From the NCBI GenBank assembly GCA_050084515.1, contig CM114274.1, positions 14,322,001 through 14,386,000 on the forward strand: a stretch of 64,000 bases of DNA. The letters run 5' to 3'. This document shows, in pieces, positions 38,081 through 49,431 of this stretch. This stretch comes from Blasia pusilla. Taxonomy: Eukaryota > Marchantiophyta > Marchantiopsida > Blasiales. The first letter of the stretch is position 1, and every line of letters begins with the position of its first letter. A model generated the notes under the pieces. That model did no database searches. It saw nothing but the letters and a program-made list of their open reading frames with translations, and was not told the origin of the DNA. A program made the position numbers and the translations under genes.

Positions 38081-38130
38081 CCTCCTACTTTATTCGTTGT
38101 TAGTGCGGTAACAACGAATAAAGTAGGAGG
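38081..38130. repeat. Perfect 22-bp inverted repeat, 6-base loop
   Basis: The left arm 38081-38102 (starts CCTCCTACTTTATTCG) and right arm 38109-38130 are exact complements around GTGCGG. Confidence 0.95.
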
Positions 38131-38651
38131 TAAAAAGCGGAGGATCCACAATATTAGCACTATACCACTTTCCATCTTTCTCATTTTCAGTCTATGGTGC
38201 ATTCATCCTTTTAGATTGTGGTAGGAGCTAGAGTGTTAGAATCAGATTCTCTCATGACGGAGGGTGGACATGGCTTGATAGTTATGTGTAGATTCAAGAC
38301 TAGAGTTGGCCATGTAAGTCATTTTTTTTTCAATTTTTTTTAGTCATGATGTATATGTAAGCGTAACTTTTTTTTATGTGCTTATGGATCTACTATCCGT
38401 GTGTTTGGAAGATTGATGGTGTTTTTTTTATGTGAACAACGATGTAAACTATGTAATATTGTTTTGGGTTGGAATTATCATGTTAAACTTTGCAATTGTG
38501 CACAATGCTATTTTCTGACCATTGACAAGAGAGTAGATGTGAGCTTGGCAATGGTGCTGATAGGATCGACGTTGAATTTTATTTTGTGTGGATCTATGAA
38601 GGGTACATCAATCATGTTGGTTTGTGATGATTGTTCTAGAGAGTGGCGTAG

Positions 38652-38945
38652 GAAAGCCCATAGTTTGTCCCGGAAACGCATTAAATGCGAGAGCGGGCAG
38701 CTTGGACGCGGGCAGGCAAGTGAGGGGGGAGTTCCAAAACAATGAGCGCAGCCAGGTTCGAAGCCGGATCTGTGCACCCGCACTCCATGACTGTGTCCAC
38801 TATCCTACCAACATTACATGGTGTTATGCAGGGGGCTTTGTTATTTAGTTGCAAAATTCTTTTTTAACTACCTGCCCGGGGCCCATGCCCGCTGAAGGTA
38901 TCGGCTCTCGCATTTAATGCGTTTCCAGGACAAACTGTGGGGTTT
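38652..38945. mobile_element. Mutator-like MITE, 294 bp, with 9-bp target duplication
   Basis: The 9-bp sequence GTGGCGTAG flanks both sides (38643-38651 and 38946-38954). Terminal inverted repeats of about 44 bp match with few differences: the left reads AGTTTGTCCCGGAAACGCA and TTAAATGCGAGAGC, the right gives the complement of the same words. A 9-bp duplication plus long TIRs is diagnostic of MULE-derived elements. The interior (38755-38765) holds GGTTCGAAGCC, a perfect tRNA B-box, on the + strand. No transposase, so non-autonomous. Confidence 0.9.
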
Positions 38946-38954
38946 GTGGCGTAG

Positions 38955-40639
38955 TGACACATGTCATGCTTGATCCCCTTCTTGATGATGAGTATATCCC
39001 AAATACATGTAGGGCGGTAGATTATGGTAGGTGAATATGATGGATGCTACCTAGATTTATGAGACCTAACCACCAATTAGAGGACCGATTGTATGGTCCT
39101 ATTATACATGTATGAATGTATTTTTGTATTAGTATGGATCTACATATTTGTTGGAAATATCAATGATGTTTGGTGTATGAATATGAATAACAATATAGAG
39201 TATGTAGTGATGTGTATATGCACTACACTTGTTATATAGTTGATTGACATGTAGAATTCTAACATATCAACGGTGCTTGGAATCAATGGGTTGTCCAGCC
39301 ATAACTTTGTCTTGAGAGGTCAGAAATTTTTAAATCAATATTTGATTATTCTTTGCCCATTTTTTCATGGCTAAAAATTTTCCATCTTCAAATTAGGAAG
39401 TGCAATATTTTTCATAAAAACCTTAAAAATCAGTCATTTCAAATTTTGTGGAAGAATTTTTACAATTTATTGATGGAATTTTTCATTCATATTTTTCTCA
39501 TTAATTGATGTTAAATTTATCATTAAGAAAAGAATTCGTCTCCAACTCCCATCTACACCTTCAACCTTTCATGGGCAAGTTAGATAGACAATAGGGAAGG
39601 CAAGGAGGAGATACAATAACAAAGAGAGAGTAGGAAAAAATTTCCACTTTTGTGAAGAGAAGAGGTAGAAAATTGTAGAGATTGAGAATAAGATTAGTGG
39701 TTGGGTGGTGATTAGGAGAAACTACTGAGATAGCACAACCCTCAATTCTATAAAGGGAATCAAGTTTGAAATAATAGGGAGTTTTTAAATCTCTCGAGAA
39801 TGAAAAAAATTGATAGATTCTCTTGGGAGGCTTGAAAGGATCCCTCTAACCTAGTATATCACTATGACATTGAAAAAAAAACTAGTAATTAAGAGAACAT
39901 GACTACCAAAAAGGATACCACAAGATAAGTATTGAATGTGAGTTGATATTGATAGAGACACTCTCCCTTCTATATTTATGGAAGGTTTGCAATGAACAGG
40001 AAACAATGGGAAATATATAGGAAATTGCATTTAATACCACGCACCTAAATCTAAAATAACTTGAAATTGTCTTGTATTTAAGACACATAGGGGGGATTTT
40101 TTTGGGAGAAAATAATTTATTGAGATTTGAAAAGCAAACTTTCATATGAAAAAAAGAAGCCAAAATTGGGGGATTGTTGAAAAAAATGAAACATCTAGAA
40201 TGAAAAAGGGGGTCATAAAACTTTCCATGCCATGTGGACAATAATATGAGAAATAAATAGTGGAGGCAATGGAGGTAACCATGTATGACCACTACATGAT
40301 TCATGCCATTACAACTCCATTTTGTGTTGAGTGATAGTGACTACTCTCTTTGCCATATATTTTATTTAAAAATTTGGTTAAAGCAAGAAACTCGGGGTCC
40401 ATTTTTCACACTTCTACATGCTAAAAACCATAGTGTGTGTCAACAATAGTGGGTGTTAACATTTTATATAACTACCCTATTACCCATTCTTAATCTTGTA
40501 ATCATACATGCACCAACCCTTTGGATTGATTTCTATATTATAACAATACATACATATGTATATAATAATTGGCGACTCCATCTGCATAATGTGACAAGAT
40601 AATGAGATAATAGGACAAAATAGGCAACGGTGATATAAT
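38955..40639. other. AT-rich spacer
   Basis: No gene supported. A 133-codon frame on the minus strand at 39903-40304 has low-complexity composition and no motif. Confidence 0.5.
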
Positions 40640-41300
40640 AGGACAAAGTAGCAAATGTGTATGAATTTTTTTTTAACGAAATACTTAGGGATACAAAAAA
40701 CGGATAGGGATTTGAGAGGAATAGAAATTTTTTATTAATAAATTAGTAATTTATTTAATATTTTAATAAATGATTATAATATTAATAAAGTGAAATATTA
40801 TGATAAATATCCAAAAATTTAGAACTTGTGCCTTAATTAATATTTTATGGAAAGGGAAAAAAAAATTTAATGGAAGAAGTAGATTTTGTTTAAATTTTCT
40901 GGAAGGGTAAAATTACTTAGGGGATTGGGATATCATTTAAATTTGAATGGAGAGGTTTACTTACTTTGAAGAGTGAAATGTTATTACTCTTATAAGATTA
41001 TAGAGAATAAAAATTATGTTTCAAATATGAAATGAATAATATGATTATTTAAAAAAATAATCGTATTAATTCACATTTGATATTTTGGGAAAGGAAAACG
41101 AATTTGAATGAAAAAGGAAAAGGATTTCGTTAATTAAAATTAAATAAAAATTTAGTTTGTGAATATTATTTTTTGGTGGGAAGAGTGGAAGGGGAAAAAT
41201 AATTACAATTCAAACTTTTAGGGAGGAGTGAAATTATTTAGGGGAGACAGATGTTTTTCAATGGTGAATTTATTTTTACTCTTTTAATATTTAAAAAAAT
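40640..41300. repeat. AT-rich dispersed repeat, copies B and C
   Basis: 40640-41010 follows copy A (11440-11815) word by word (ATGGAAAGGGAAA, GGGATATCATTTA, GAAGAGTGAAATGTTA). 41080-41290 is a weaker third copy (GGGAAAGGAAAACGAATTTG, GGAGGAGTGAAATTATTTAG). Confidence 0.55.
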
Positions 41301-41384
41301 GAAAAATCTATTTAAAATTTTCAAATTAAATATCATGTCAAATTCTGAATGTAACTAATTTTTTTTATCGAAACGATTATTTAC

Positions 41385-41434
41385 TAGGGACTAGTATGTT
41401 GCCAATAGAAAGTGTGGCAACATACTAGTCCCTA
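41385..41434. repeat. Perfect 20-bp inverted repeat, 10-base loop
   Basis: Left arm TAGGGACTAGTATGTTGCCA (41385-41404) and right arm 41415-41434 are exact complements. Confidence 0.95.
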
Positions 41435-43408
41435 TGATGATTAAAATAGTTTAACATTTAAAAACGTTATGCAAAGAGAAACATACCTAAGAGGAAAGCT
41501 CCTCGGTCAGGAAGACCTCACCTCACTTGCCATGGATTCAAATCGTTTCCGTGAGGTAGGGTCGGGATGCAAATGATTAGAAACCGCCATAGGTCAGAAA
41601 GCTTGCTGTGGCTATGACTTCCGCAATCTTGAAGTCATCTGCCTCGGACCCCGAGCTATATTCTAGATTTTTAATTTATTGTGATGGTGATCCAGGCAGT
41701 TGCTTTCTCACGGTTTCAGGTGTGGCCCTCCGTGAGCGGAGGTTGCTAGCAGTACTGTTCATTTCATTTTTGGATTTCACTGTTCAAATGGAAAGAGTTC
41801 GTGTCGAGTCGACGGAAACTTTGGTGTCCTCGGAAAGATAGTTACGTGGAAGGCATAAGTATGGAAGGATTCTTGAAATCTCGGGGACTAATGCAGACCT
41901 TCAAATTGGTTATTACACGCAGGAAATGGTATGGGAATCGCTTTTCTGAGTTCATAGAGGGACTTTCTTTTTCAGTAGTCCAAAAGTTGCAAATTCTGTG
42001 CGATATGAATCTAATGGTGAACTTCACTTTCAGATAGCATGAAGTTTTTTTAGGTTATTACTGTTCTTTCCTCTATGCAACCTTCTTCCTCAAGTGTCAC
42101 ACTAGTAGTATGCGCTTTTGCTTCCGATCGATGTCATCTACGATCCGCAACAATACCCTCTCTTGAGCGAAGGAGGATCAACCCCTCACCGAAAGTCTGG
42201 ATCTATCGAGTTTCAAGGGAAATTTAACATGATCCTCAGAAAGTTTTTACTGTTTAAAACAGTGACACACCTAATGGAAAGATTGTTTTAATTGAACTAA
42301 ATTGCGATGGTGATAGAGTTTGTAATTTTCCGTGTAGTATAATCATTTAGCGCTTTCAGTCAAAAAACCATCAAGAGAGTCTTTCGCCCGCGGTAGAAAT
42401 GTTTGATGATGGGACACTGTGCAGTGAGAAGTTTTACTTCTTTACATGGAGACTTTTTGCGATACTTTGACTTCTTGTAGATCTGCATTAGCATTTTGGA
42501 TGTGACTAGCTTCTTGGAACCAAATAGTATTCATTTCTGTTCACGAGACTTGAATTGGTATTTCTCTTTCGTGACTCCTGAGAGATCGAACCTCATATTT
42601 GCCCAGTTGCAGGTAGAGAGAGAGCATTATACAGATGACTCCCCTAACTCTAATCCACATGCGGTCGGGGTCTATTCAAGATAACGTTAGTGACATGATC
42701 GAGTTTGTTGAGCATCGTTGAGAGTCGTGAATGGGGTTAGGTTAACGTGAAGCTCAAGCCTCAAGCTCCGATCTAAATCCCAAATCCAAAGATAATGCTT
42801 AGTTTTGTGCAGCAAGCAGGCCTAGCAATTAAACCTCCCGAATTTGAGATTTGAAAATGTCCATGCACCTTGGTCATTGAGAATATAAACAGTGCAACTA
42901 TTATGCACTAGTGGGTAGTGGGCAGACCGGGAGTGAAATCATTTTCTGGTTGCCCGTAGAGGGAAACATGTTATTGTTGCCCGGTTCACACATGTTAACC
43001 AAATAGGATTGAAAGATTTAACACATGTTTATGAAAAAGTACAACAATTTACGGCTGGAGCTTTTGGTATGAACAAATGCCATGACTGGATCTGGAATGG
43101 AATCGAACGTGGAATAATTTGGAGTCGAGAGAATGGTGGGCTCGCCGCCAATTCCATGTTTGCGGACTTGTACATACAACGAGTGCATCGTACAATTGCA
43201 CGAGGTACTCATTTTATGTACAGTTTCAGGTACGATTCTGAAGGTTTAATCGAGAAAAAGTCGTGCAGTTTGGAGGCATGCATTTGTTTCGGGAGAATAG
43301 GAAAGTCACTGAAAATCAATTCATGTTCAATCGAATCACATGCAGCTTGACGTAGTGTGTTTGTAATTGTAATTTCCGGGGAACGATGGATGTAGGAGGC
43401 CTACAAGA
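41435..43408. other. Spacer, nothing recognised
   Basis: Composition shifts from AT-rich to balanced at about 41480, marking the edge of the NRT2c gene island. Frames are short and without motifs. Confidence 0.5.
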
Positions 43409-43490
43409 GTTCATTCAAGTGAACTTACATGGACCAGGTTAGGTCCTTGTAAGTTCACTTGAATGAACTTCCACGGACCAGGTTAGGTCC
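43409..43490. repeat. Extended hairpin plus direct repeat
   Basis: Arms 43409-43429 and 43448-43468 are perfect 21-bp complements (left starts GTTCATTCAAGTGAAC). The 18-base spacer contains GGACC-AGGTTA-GGTCC, which extends the stem after one T/T mismatch. Part of the arm and the spacer are repeated directly: GAACTT, three variable bases, then GGACCAGGTTAGGTCC occurs at 43421 and again at 43465. Confidence 0.93.
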
Positions 43491-44549
43491 CGGTCTAGGT
43501 CCGTATACATGTAAGCTCAATTGGAGAACATGTAGGGATCAGTCGTCAAACTCCCTGCCATTGACAAATCCTTCGGCACCTCATCAAAAAGATACTAGTA
43601 GCTCAGAAGAAGAGATAGGGCTGAATCTTGAAGACTTCCAGCTGTACTTCTTCCGTATTTAATTCGCCTTTGACTTCAATGTGGCGTACATAATTCAGGT
43701 TGAGTTTCCCTCTGCTTGGGTAAGACGCACGAACCTCGTGGGATACAAACAGAGTAGCCCCGCATGCCTCCTCTACATTGTTAAGTGGTAGTTCCTGCGG
43801 AGGTATAGATGTTCAAATGGAATACAGACACGACCACGAGATCCTTTCCAAGAGTAGCAAAGAAGAAAAGGCAATGAAGCTCTGCCGTATTTAGAACTCG
43901 CTTGCCCATGTGCAGCCTTAACAATCGACGCGGCCGCAGGAGATTGAGGCCGGGGATGTCACATTTGAAGTGACAAAGTCACTGGACTCAAACGAGGCGC
44001 AATCGAAAACTTTGGGCCTCAGAAAATTGTCCTTAGTGGCTTCCGACCTACAACGAGCACTCGACGAATCTCCAGATCAACTTGCAAGCAAAGGAACGGT
44101 GAGCATGATGGGTAGACCCGTAGGTGCTTCTCATGAGGACACTTGGTGGTACGCAATTCTCGAAGCACCCATCGTCACATGAGCCTGTGTTTTGCCATCA
44201 CTCTTACTCCCTTCTGTAATCTCGCAAACAGAAATTACAGGATCCGGAGCGCGCTACACAAGTCAACGACCTCACACTCGCTAAAACCCCTAAGTTTAGT
44301 AAAAATGCCTGTCACTTGACACAAAACGTAGAAAAGTTCCCAGTCTTTCCTCTGGCGATGCAGTCGCCAACGTAACATACTTGAGATTCTTCCGAGATCT
44401 ATTTTCTTCGCTTGAGCAGGGTTTGAGAGAATTTCCTGCTGGAAAGTGTAACGAGTTATTGATGTTGTACACCAAAGGCCCGCCTGGATTCCCTTCAAAT
44501 GATGCAGTAGACAACAAGAGGCTCTGGCGTTTGGAGCTCACAAGAGAAA
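43491..44549. other. Spacer with one coding-like frame at 43945-44182
   Basis: 43945-44182 on + reads EAGDVTFEVTKSLDSNEAQ and later DLQRALDESPDQLASKG before TGA. Composition looks coding-like, but I recognise no family and see no start or splice context; it could be a gene fragment. Confidence 0.35.
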
Positions 44550-44690
44550 ACTAGCCACCGCATCCCGTGTGAAGCGGCCTCGTGCCGCGGTCCGACATAT
44601 TCTCGTTACCTCGCCAAAACAGTTGGGAGATGTTAGCTGGGATTAAAGATGCGACCTCCTGTTTAGGAAAGCTGTGCTGGTCCTACCGTC
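44550..44690 (+). other. Block homologous to the NRT2b upstream region
   Basis: Collinear with 29262-29390: matching words GTGAAG, GTCCGACA.ATTCT, GATGCG and GGAAAG. The translated frame keeps AVRHIL but contains a stop, so this copy is decayed. Confidence 0.6.
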
Positions 44691-44912
44691 CTATAACGGA
44701 GGGTTTCAGGTCCCATTAATAGTTCAAGAAGTGGCGCATCGATGTTCCAAGTCACTTGTCCTTCCAGTAATTGGAGGAGGGAACTCTGGAGATCTGCAGT
44801 ATATTGAGATTCTACGGGGATGTATTGTCTTTTGGGGCAAATATAGCCGAAGGTTGTGTGGGATCGGCTGACGACGGGAACTTGCAAGCGCAAGGAGAGA
44901 GACATTTCTCAG

Positions 44913-44920
44913 TATATATT
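44913..44920 (+). promoter_or_regulatory. Possible TATA box of NRT2c
   Basis: TATATATT in a pyrimidine-rich setting, 320 bases before the ATG. Confidence 0.4.
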
Positions 44921-45240
44921 CTCTTCCTCTAGGATCCAAATAACCAAGATTGAACGGGTCTCCTCAGCCAGCGACTCTCGAGGCGTAAAGGTCTGGAGCC
45001 GCTGCAATCCGAGGTCGAGGCGAGGTGGAGCCAGTTCCACACAGATCTGGAGAGATACCTTTGGTCGACGAGTATCTGACGAGTACCGGAGATTGATCGG
45101 TGACATTCTAATGCTCACTTGGTTTTTCCATCACGAGCTTTCTGGAAGTTTCAATTTCTCCGAGCACGACACCGAAGGTAGTAAATTGAGAGAATTGAAA
45201 CATTTCCTGTGATAATTCAGATTGTGGTTGCTGAAGAATC

Positions 45241-47107
45241 ATGAATAACGGTGGTGGAAAGGCAGGTGACCCGGGCTCCTCACTACATGGTGTGACTGGA
45301 CATGAGCCTGTGTTCGCCATGTCCATGGAAAGTGTAGGGGAGAAGGGGGAGACCGACGCGACGGATCTCAAGGGAAGGACGTTCAGTCTCCCAGTGGACT
45401 CTGAACACAAAGCGAAGACAGTCAGGCTGTATAGTTTTGCTGCTCCTCACATGAGAACTTTTCATTTATCATGGATATCCTTCATGATTTGCTTCTTCTC
45501 TACTTTCGCTGCACCTCCTCTCTTGCCTGTAATCCGTGACAACCTGAGCTTAACCAAAACTGACATTGGAAATGCCGGAATTTCCTCGGTGGCCGGTGCA
45601 ATTGTCTCGCGTCTTCTCATGGGCACCATCTGTGATCTCGTCGGTCCTCGATATGGATGCGCAATCCTCATGATGTGCACCTGCCCGGCCGTCTTCTGTA
45701 TGTCACTCGTTTCGTCGCCTACAGCGTTCATCCTAGTCCGATTCTTCATCGGTTTCTGCCTGGCTACGTTTGTCTCTTGCCAGTTTTGGATGAGCTCCAT
45801 GTTCAATAGCAAAATCGTCGGCTTGGCCAATGGTACGGCAGCCGGGTGGGGAAATATGGGAGGAGGTATCGTCCAGCTAGTAATGCCCCTAGTGTATGAT
45901 GTCATCCGCCGAGACATCGGAGCGGAGAACTTCACAGCATGGCGTATCGCTTTCTTCGTGCCCGGAGTGCTTCAACTCATCGCGGCGATGGCCGTGCTCA
46001 CATTTGGCCAAGATTTACCGGACGGAAACTACGCTGAACTGAAGAGAGAAGGAGAGAAGGTCAACGACAGCTTCAGAAAGGTAATCGATAAAATACGGAC
46101 CGTTTTTTGCAAGTTACCTCGCAACCTCTTGCATGGTTGAAAAGTACGCAAAGTGCCAATAAAGTTCCGAAATGGCTGGCCGCAAAATTAAGAGACTTTC
46201 GATTCTGAACTCCTTCACTTTCACTTAACAAATTAAGTGCTTCCGAATTGTATCTCTTGTGCATCCAGCGGATTGATTGATCATTTGATACCCTGACGGA
46301 TATTGTGAACATTTGCTTTTTCGTCTCCTATCTGGCCAGGTTTTCCTCTATGCGGTGACAAACTATCGCACTTACATCTTCGTCTTGACCTACGGTTACT
46401 GCTTTGGAGTGGAACTGACTGTGGACAACATCATCGCACAATACTTCTACGACCGATTCGATCTCAAACTTCAAACTGCTGGAATCATCGCGTCGAGCTT
46501 CGGCCTCATGAATATCGTCTCTCGTCCGATTGGAGGCATCCTCTCTGACGTCATAGCTGCCAAGTGGGGAATGAGAGGCCGTCTCTGGACGTTGTGGATC
46601 ATCCAGACAATTGGTGGTGTTCTCTGCATCATTCTAGGGCTCACGGGAAAGCTTGGCCCTGCAATTGCCGTCATGCTCATCTTCTCCTTCTTCGTCCAAG
46701 CAGCCTGCGGAGCCACTTTCGGCATCATTCCCTTCATCTCCCGCAGATCTCTGGGGATCATCTCTGGTGCCACAGGAGCGGGAGGAAACGTAGGAGCTGT
46801 GACGACTCAGGCAATTTTCTTCTTGAACAACAAATATTCAACGGAGAAAGGTCTCACACTCATGGGAGTAATGATTGTGGCCTGCACGTTACCGCTGATG
46901 TTTGTGTACTTTCCTCAATGGGGTGGAATGCTTTGCCCTGCCTCCAAGGCGACCGAAGAAGACTATTACGGTAGCGAGTGGAACCAGAAGGAGCGAGCAG
47001 AAGGGTTTGATAAAGCGAGCATCAAATTCGCCGAGAACTCGAAGTCCGAGAGGGGAATGAAATTCCAATCTCCACCAAAGAACCCAACTCCAGAAGTGCT
47101 ACTGTAA
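45241..47107 (+). CDS. NRT2: High-affinity nitrate transporter NRT2 (copy c), two exons
   Basis: Nitrate/proton symporter as for copy a. Exons 45241-46080 and 46340-47107 join in phase 0 to give 535 residues; the 259-bp intron is GT-AG. The start [17 protein letters not shown] is the first in-frame ATG and aligns with copy b. Signatures [10 protein letters not shown] and [12 protein letters not shown] are present; the second carries Val where copies a and b have Leu. The tail [16 protein letters not shown]...[12 protein letters not shown] is intact. It lies 13.4 kb downstream of copy b without its own NAR2; its upstream 0.7 kb is partly homologous to that of copy b, so it arose by a segmental duplication. 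No disabling change is visible. Confidence 0.95.
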
Positions 47108-48953
47108 GGACACATTGGGCATCTATGAGGTTCTACGCTCTCTGCCCCGCAGTCAAATGATTCTCCATGACAACTGCACAGTGAAATACAATGTACACCA
47201 TTCATCCCACAACGATCGCGTGCGCTGGAAAGAATTTATGAAAAGTTAACCCAATTACAAGTGTAAGCCAGGTCTGTGCTCTAACAACACTCGCTACACA
47301 TGTTTAAATCAAGGAAAGGGCAACCCGTCAGAAACTGCTCCCTCACGGAGCGTAGACACTTTCAGTTGCAATTGCGTGCTCAAAATTCCCATTTGTAACT
47401 ATTCTTCCTAGTGCCACGATCCTGTGTCCAACTGCAGTACAGTGAGTGCCACGGGAAGCAAATAGATATAACTCGAACTGTGGTAATAATAGGTTACCCG
47501 AAGGAATCGGGAGCCTACAGGGTCACTAGCGAATAATGAGGTCTTCACTGACTCCCCTCTTCTTGAAAAAGTCACAATTAGAAAATTTGGAGCTGTACCC
47601 TGTCATAGATCTCGCCACATTATTACATATAATCATTGTATTCGCTGAGTCTAAAGTGAATGCTGGAAGGATCAGAATTGATCCGCTCCAAATGTTGAAT
47701 AGAATAGTGAAGGTTGAGAATCTTGCGATATACCCGACTCTCTGCGTTGTTGATTCCATCGCAAATGCAGATCTGGAAGGTAACATGAATATCGCTAGAG
47801 TCTTCACGCTTTGTCCTGAAGTAGCCTACGGATTGCCAAGTCGCACAGATTGGAATCTGTCGAAAAAGATTATCGTAGTTCAGGATAGGTTCTCTCTCCT
47901 CTCGAAGTGTTTATAATTGATCTATTCGAATCAGTATGGTTATTAGATTTTGGAAATTGTAACTAAATTGAACATGATTCTTAATCCGGACCGAGTGTTC
48001 ACATGATTTCCGCACTCTGCACACATTGGAGTCATAATCAACACCCCCGTCTTGTCAGTGGCTAGAATTAGACAGGGTGCTTCAAATCATCTCCGAGAAT
48101 CCTGTCTCTTTCTCATCTGTCTATGTCGAGCTCTACCTCTCACATCTCGAAGGATTTCCAGTTGTGATTTTGCTTCAAAGGTCTAGAACTCATGATGCGA
48201 AGAGTTCCCAGTTCTGTCTTTTGGGTTTGTACAGTCGACCGACAGGTTATCGCATGGGAGTGAAGAGAAGTTTTGAAGTTCCTTTACTTCACCTACATGG
48301 AATAGAGCAGAGCGATCCAAGGAGTGGTCAGGGTTTTATAGGCTGCTTTTGAAATGGTGAAACCTGCCATAACCGATCAGCACCATCAAATGTTTTTCCT
48401 CCCAATATACTGCTCAGCAGTATTAAGAAAGGATTCCTCCTCTTGAATTCCAATCGGCGTGGTGCAACCTCCGCGCTTGCCATGGGCGCTTTTGGAAATT
48501 TTCTATGCAATAGAATTCTCGAGCACATTCTAATTTAACAGACAGGGGAGCGAGTAGGACTGTCGACTTCTGGTGGGAAACATATCACCCGCCTCGAGAT
48601 GTATTAACAGACTTATCCATTCACAATTCTTCCTTTTTTTTAGATACTTTGGTACGGTACAGAGATCCATGAATTTTACTGACCCTCGGAAGGATTGGAA
48701 TTTCCAGGCAATGCGTGTGATGAGTTTCGCTCTAACTGAGACTTGCGGACGTTCATCAGCAATTGCTTGGAAATGACATTGAATCCTCCGAGACGCTTAA
48801 TATGTTAGAAAGTAACAAGAAATCTGAGCAATACATCAGCATTCCCTTTTGTTTCTTGATTGTTAGTTTCTATATTCATGAAAACCGAGAATGTGTGCAC
48901 AAGCATATCTATTCAAAAGACCCGTTTTATTACAGGTTTGTACGGCAGGCAGT
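47108..48953. other. NRT2c 3' flank and spacer
   Basis: No gene supported; only short frames without motifs. Confidence 0.5.
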
Positions 48954-48996
48954 CTTGCGACCAAAGTACCCGGCACGCGGGTACTTTGGTCGCAAG
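48954..48996. repeat. Perfect 19-bp inverted repeat, 5-base loop
   Basis: CTTGCGACCAAAGTACCCG (48954-48972), GCACG, then the exact complement (48978-48996). It sits just before the 82-bp tandem array. Confidence 0.95.
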
Positions 48997-49020
48997 GCTA
49001 CAACAGACACTACCTTAAGT

Positions 49021-49431
49021 GTACAGTCTATTCCGTGTACAATAAGTCACAGAATTCTTCTATTCTTTGAGAGAGAGCTTGTTAACAGACACAATGTAAT
49101 GAGTACAGTCTATTCCGTGTACAATAAGTCACAGAATTCTTCTATTCTTTGAGAGAGAGCTTGTTAAGAGACACAATGTAATGAGTACAGTCTATTCCGT
49201 GTACAATAAGTCACAGAAATTTTCCCTTCTTTGTGAGAGAACTTGTCGATAGGAACTGCGTAATGAGTACAGTCCATTCCGTACACAAGCAAGCCACAGA
49301 ATTCTTTCATTCTTCGTGAGAGAGCTTGTCGACAGAAACGACGTAATGAGTACAGTCTGTTCCGTATACAATAAATGACAGAAGTATTTCATTCTTTGTG
49401 AGATAGCTTGTCCACTGGTCGAAGGTCGAAT
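49021..49431 (+). repeat. Tandem array, five copies of an 82-bp unit
   Basis: GTACAGTC(T/C) starts units at 49021, 49103, 49185, 49267 and 49350 (spacing 82, 82, 82, 83). Each unit also has CAGAATTCTT-type and GAGAGAGCTTGT words and ends ATGA. The first two units are almost identical; the last two are diverged, so the array grew from its left end or was homogenised there. Confidence 0.93.

Noticed and set aside
38755-38830. A tRNA gene
   Set aside because: A B-box is present, but I could not find an acceptor stem or a convincing A-box on either strand.
39903-40304. 133-codon minus-strand frame
   Set aside because: AT-rich, low-complexity translation without recognisable domain or conserved neighbour.
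49021-49431. CRISPR-like array
   Set aside because: The units are contiguous 82-bp tandem copies without unique spacers, in a plant genome.
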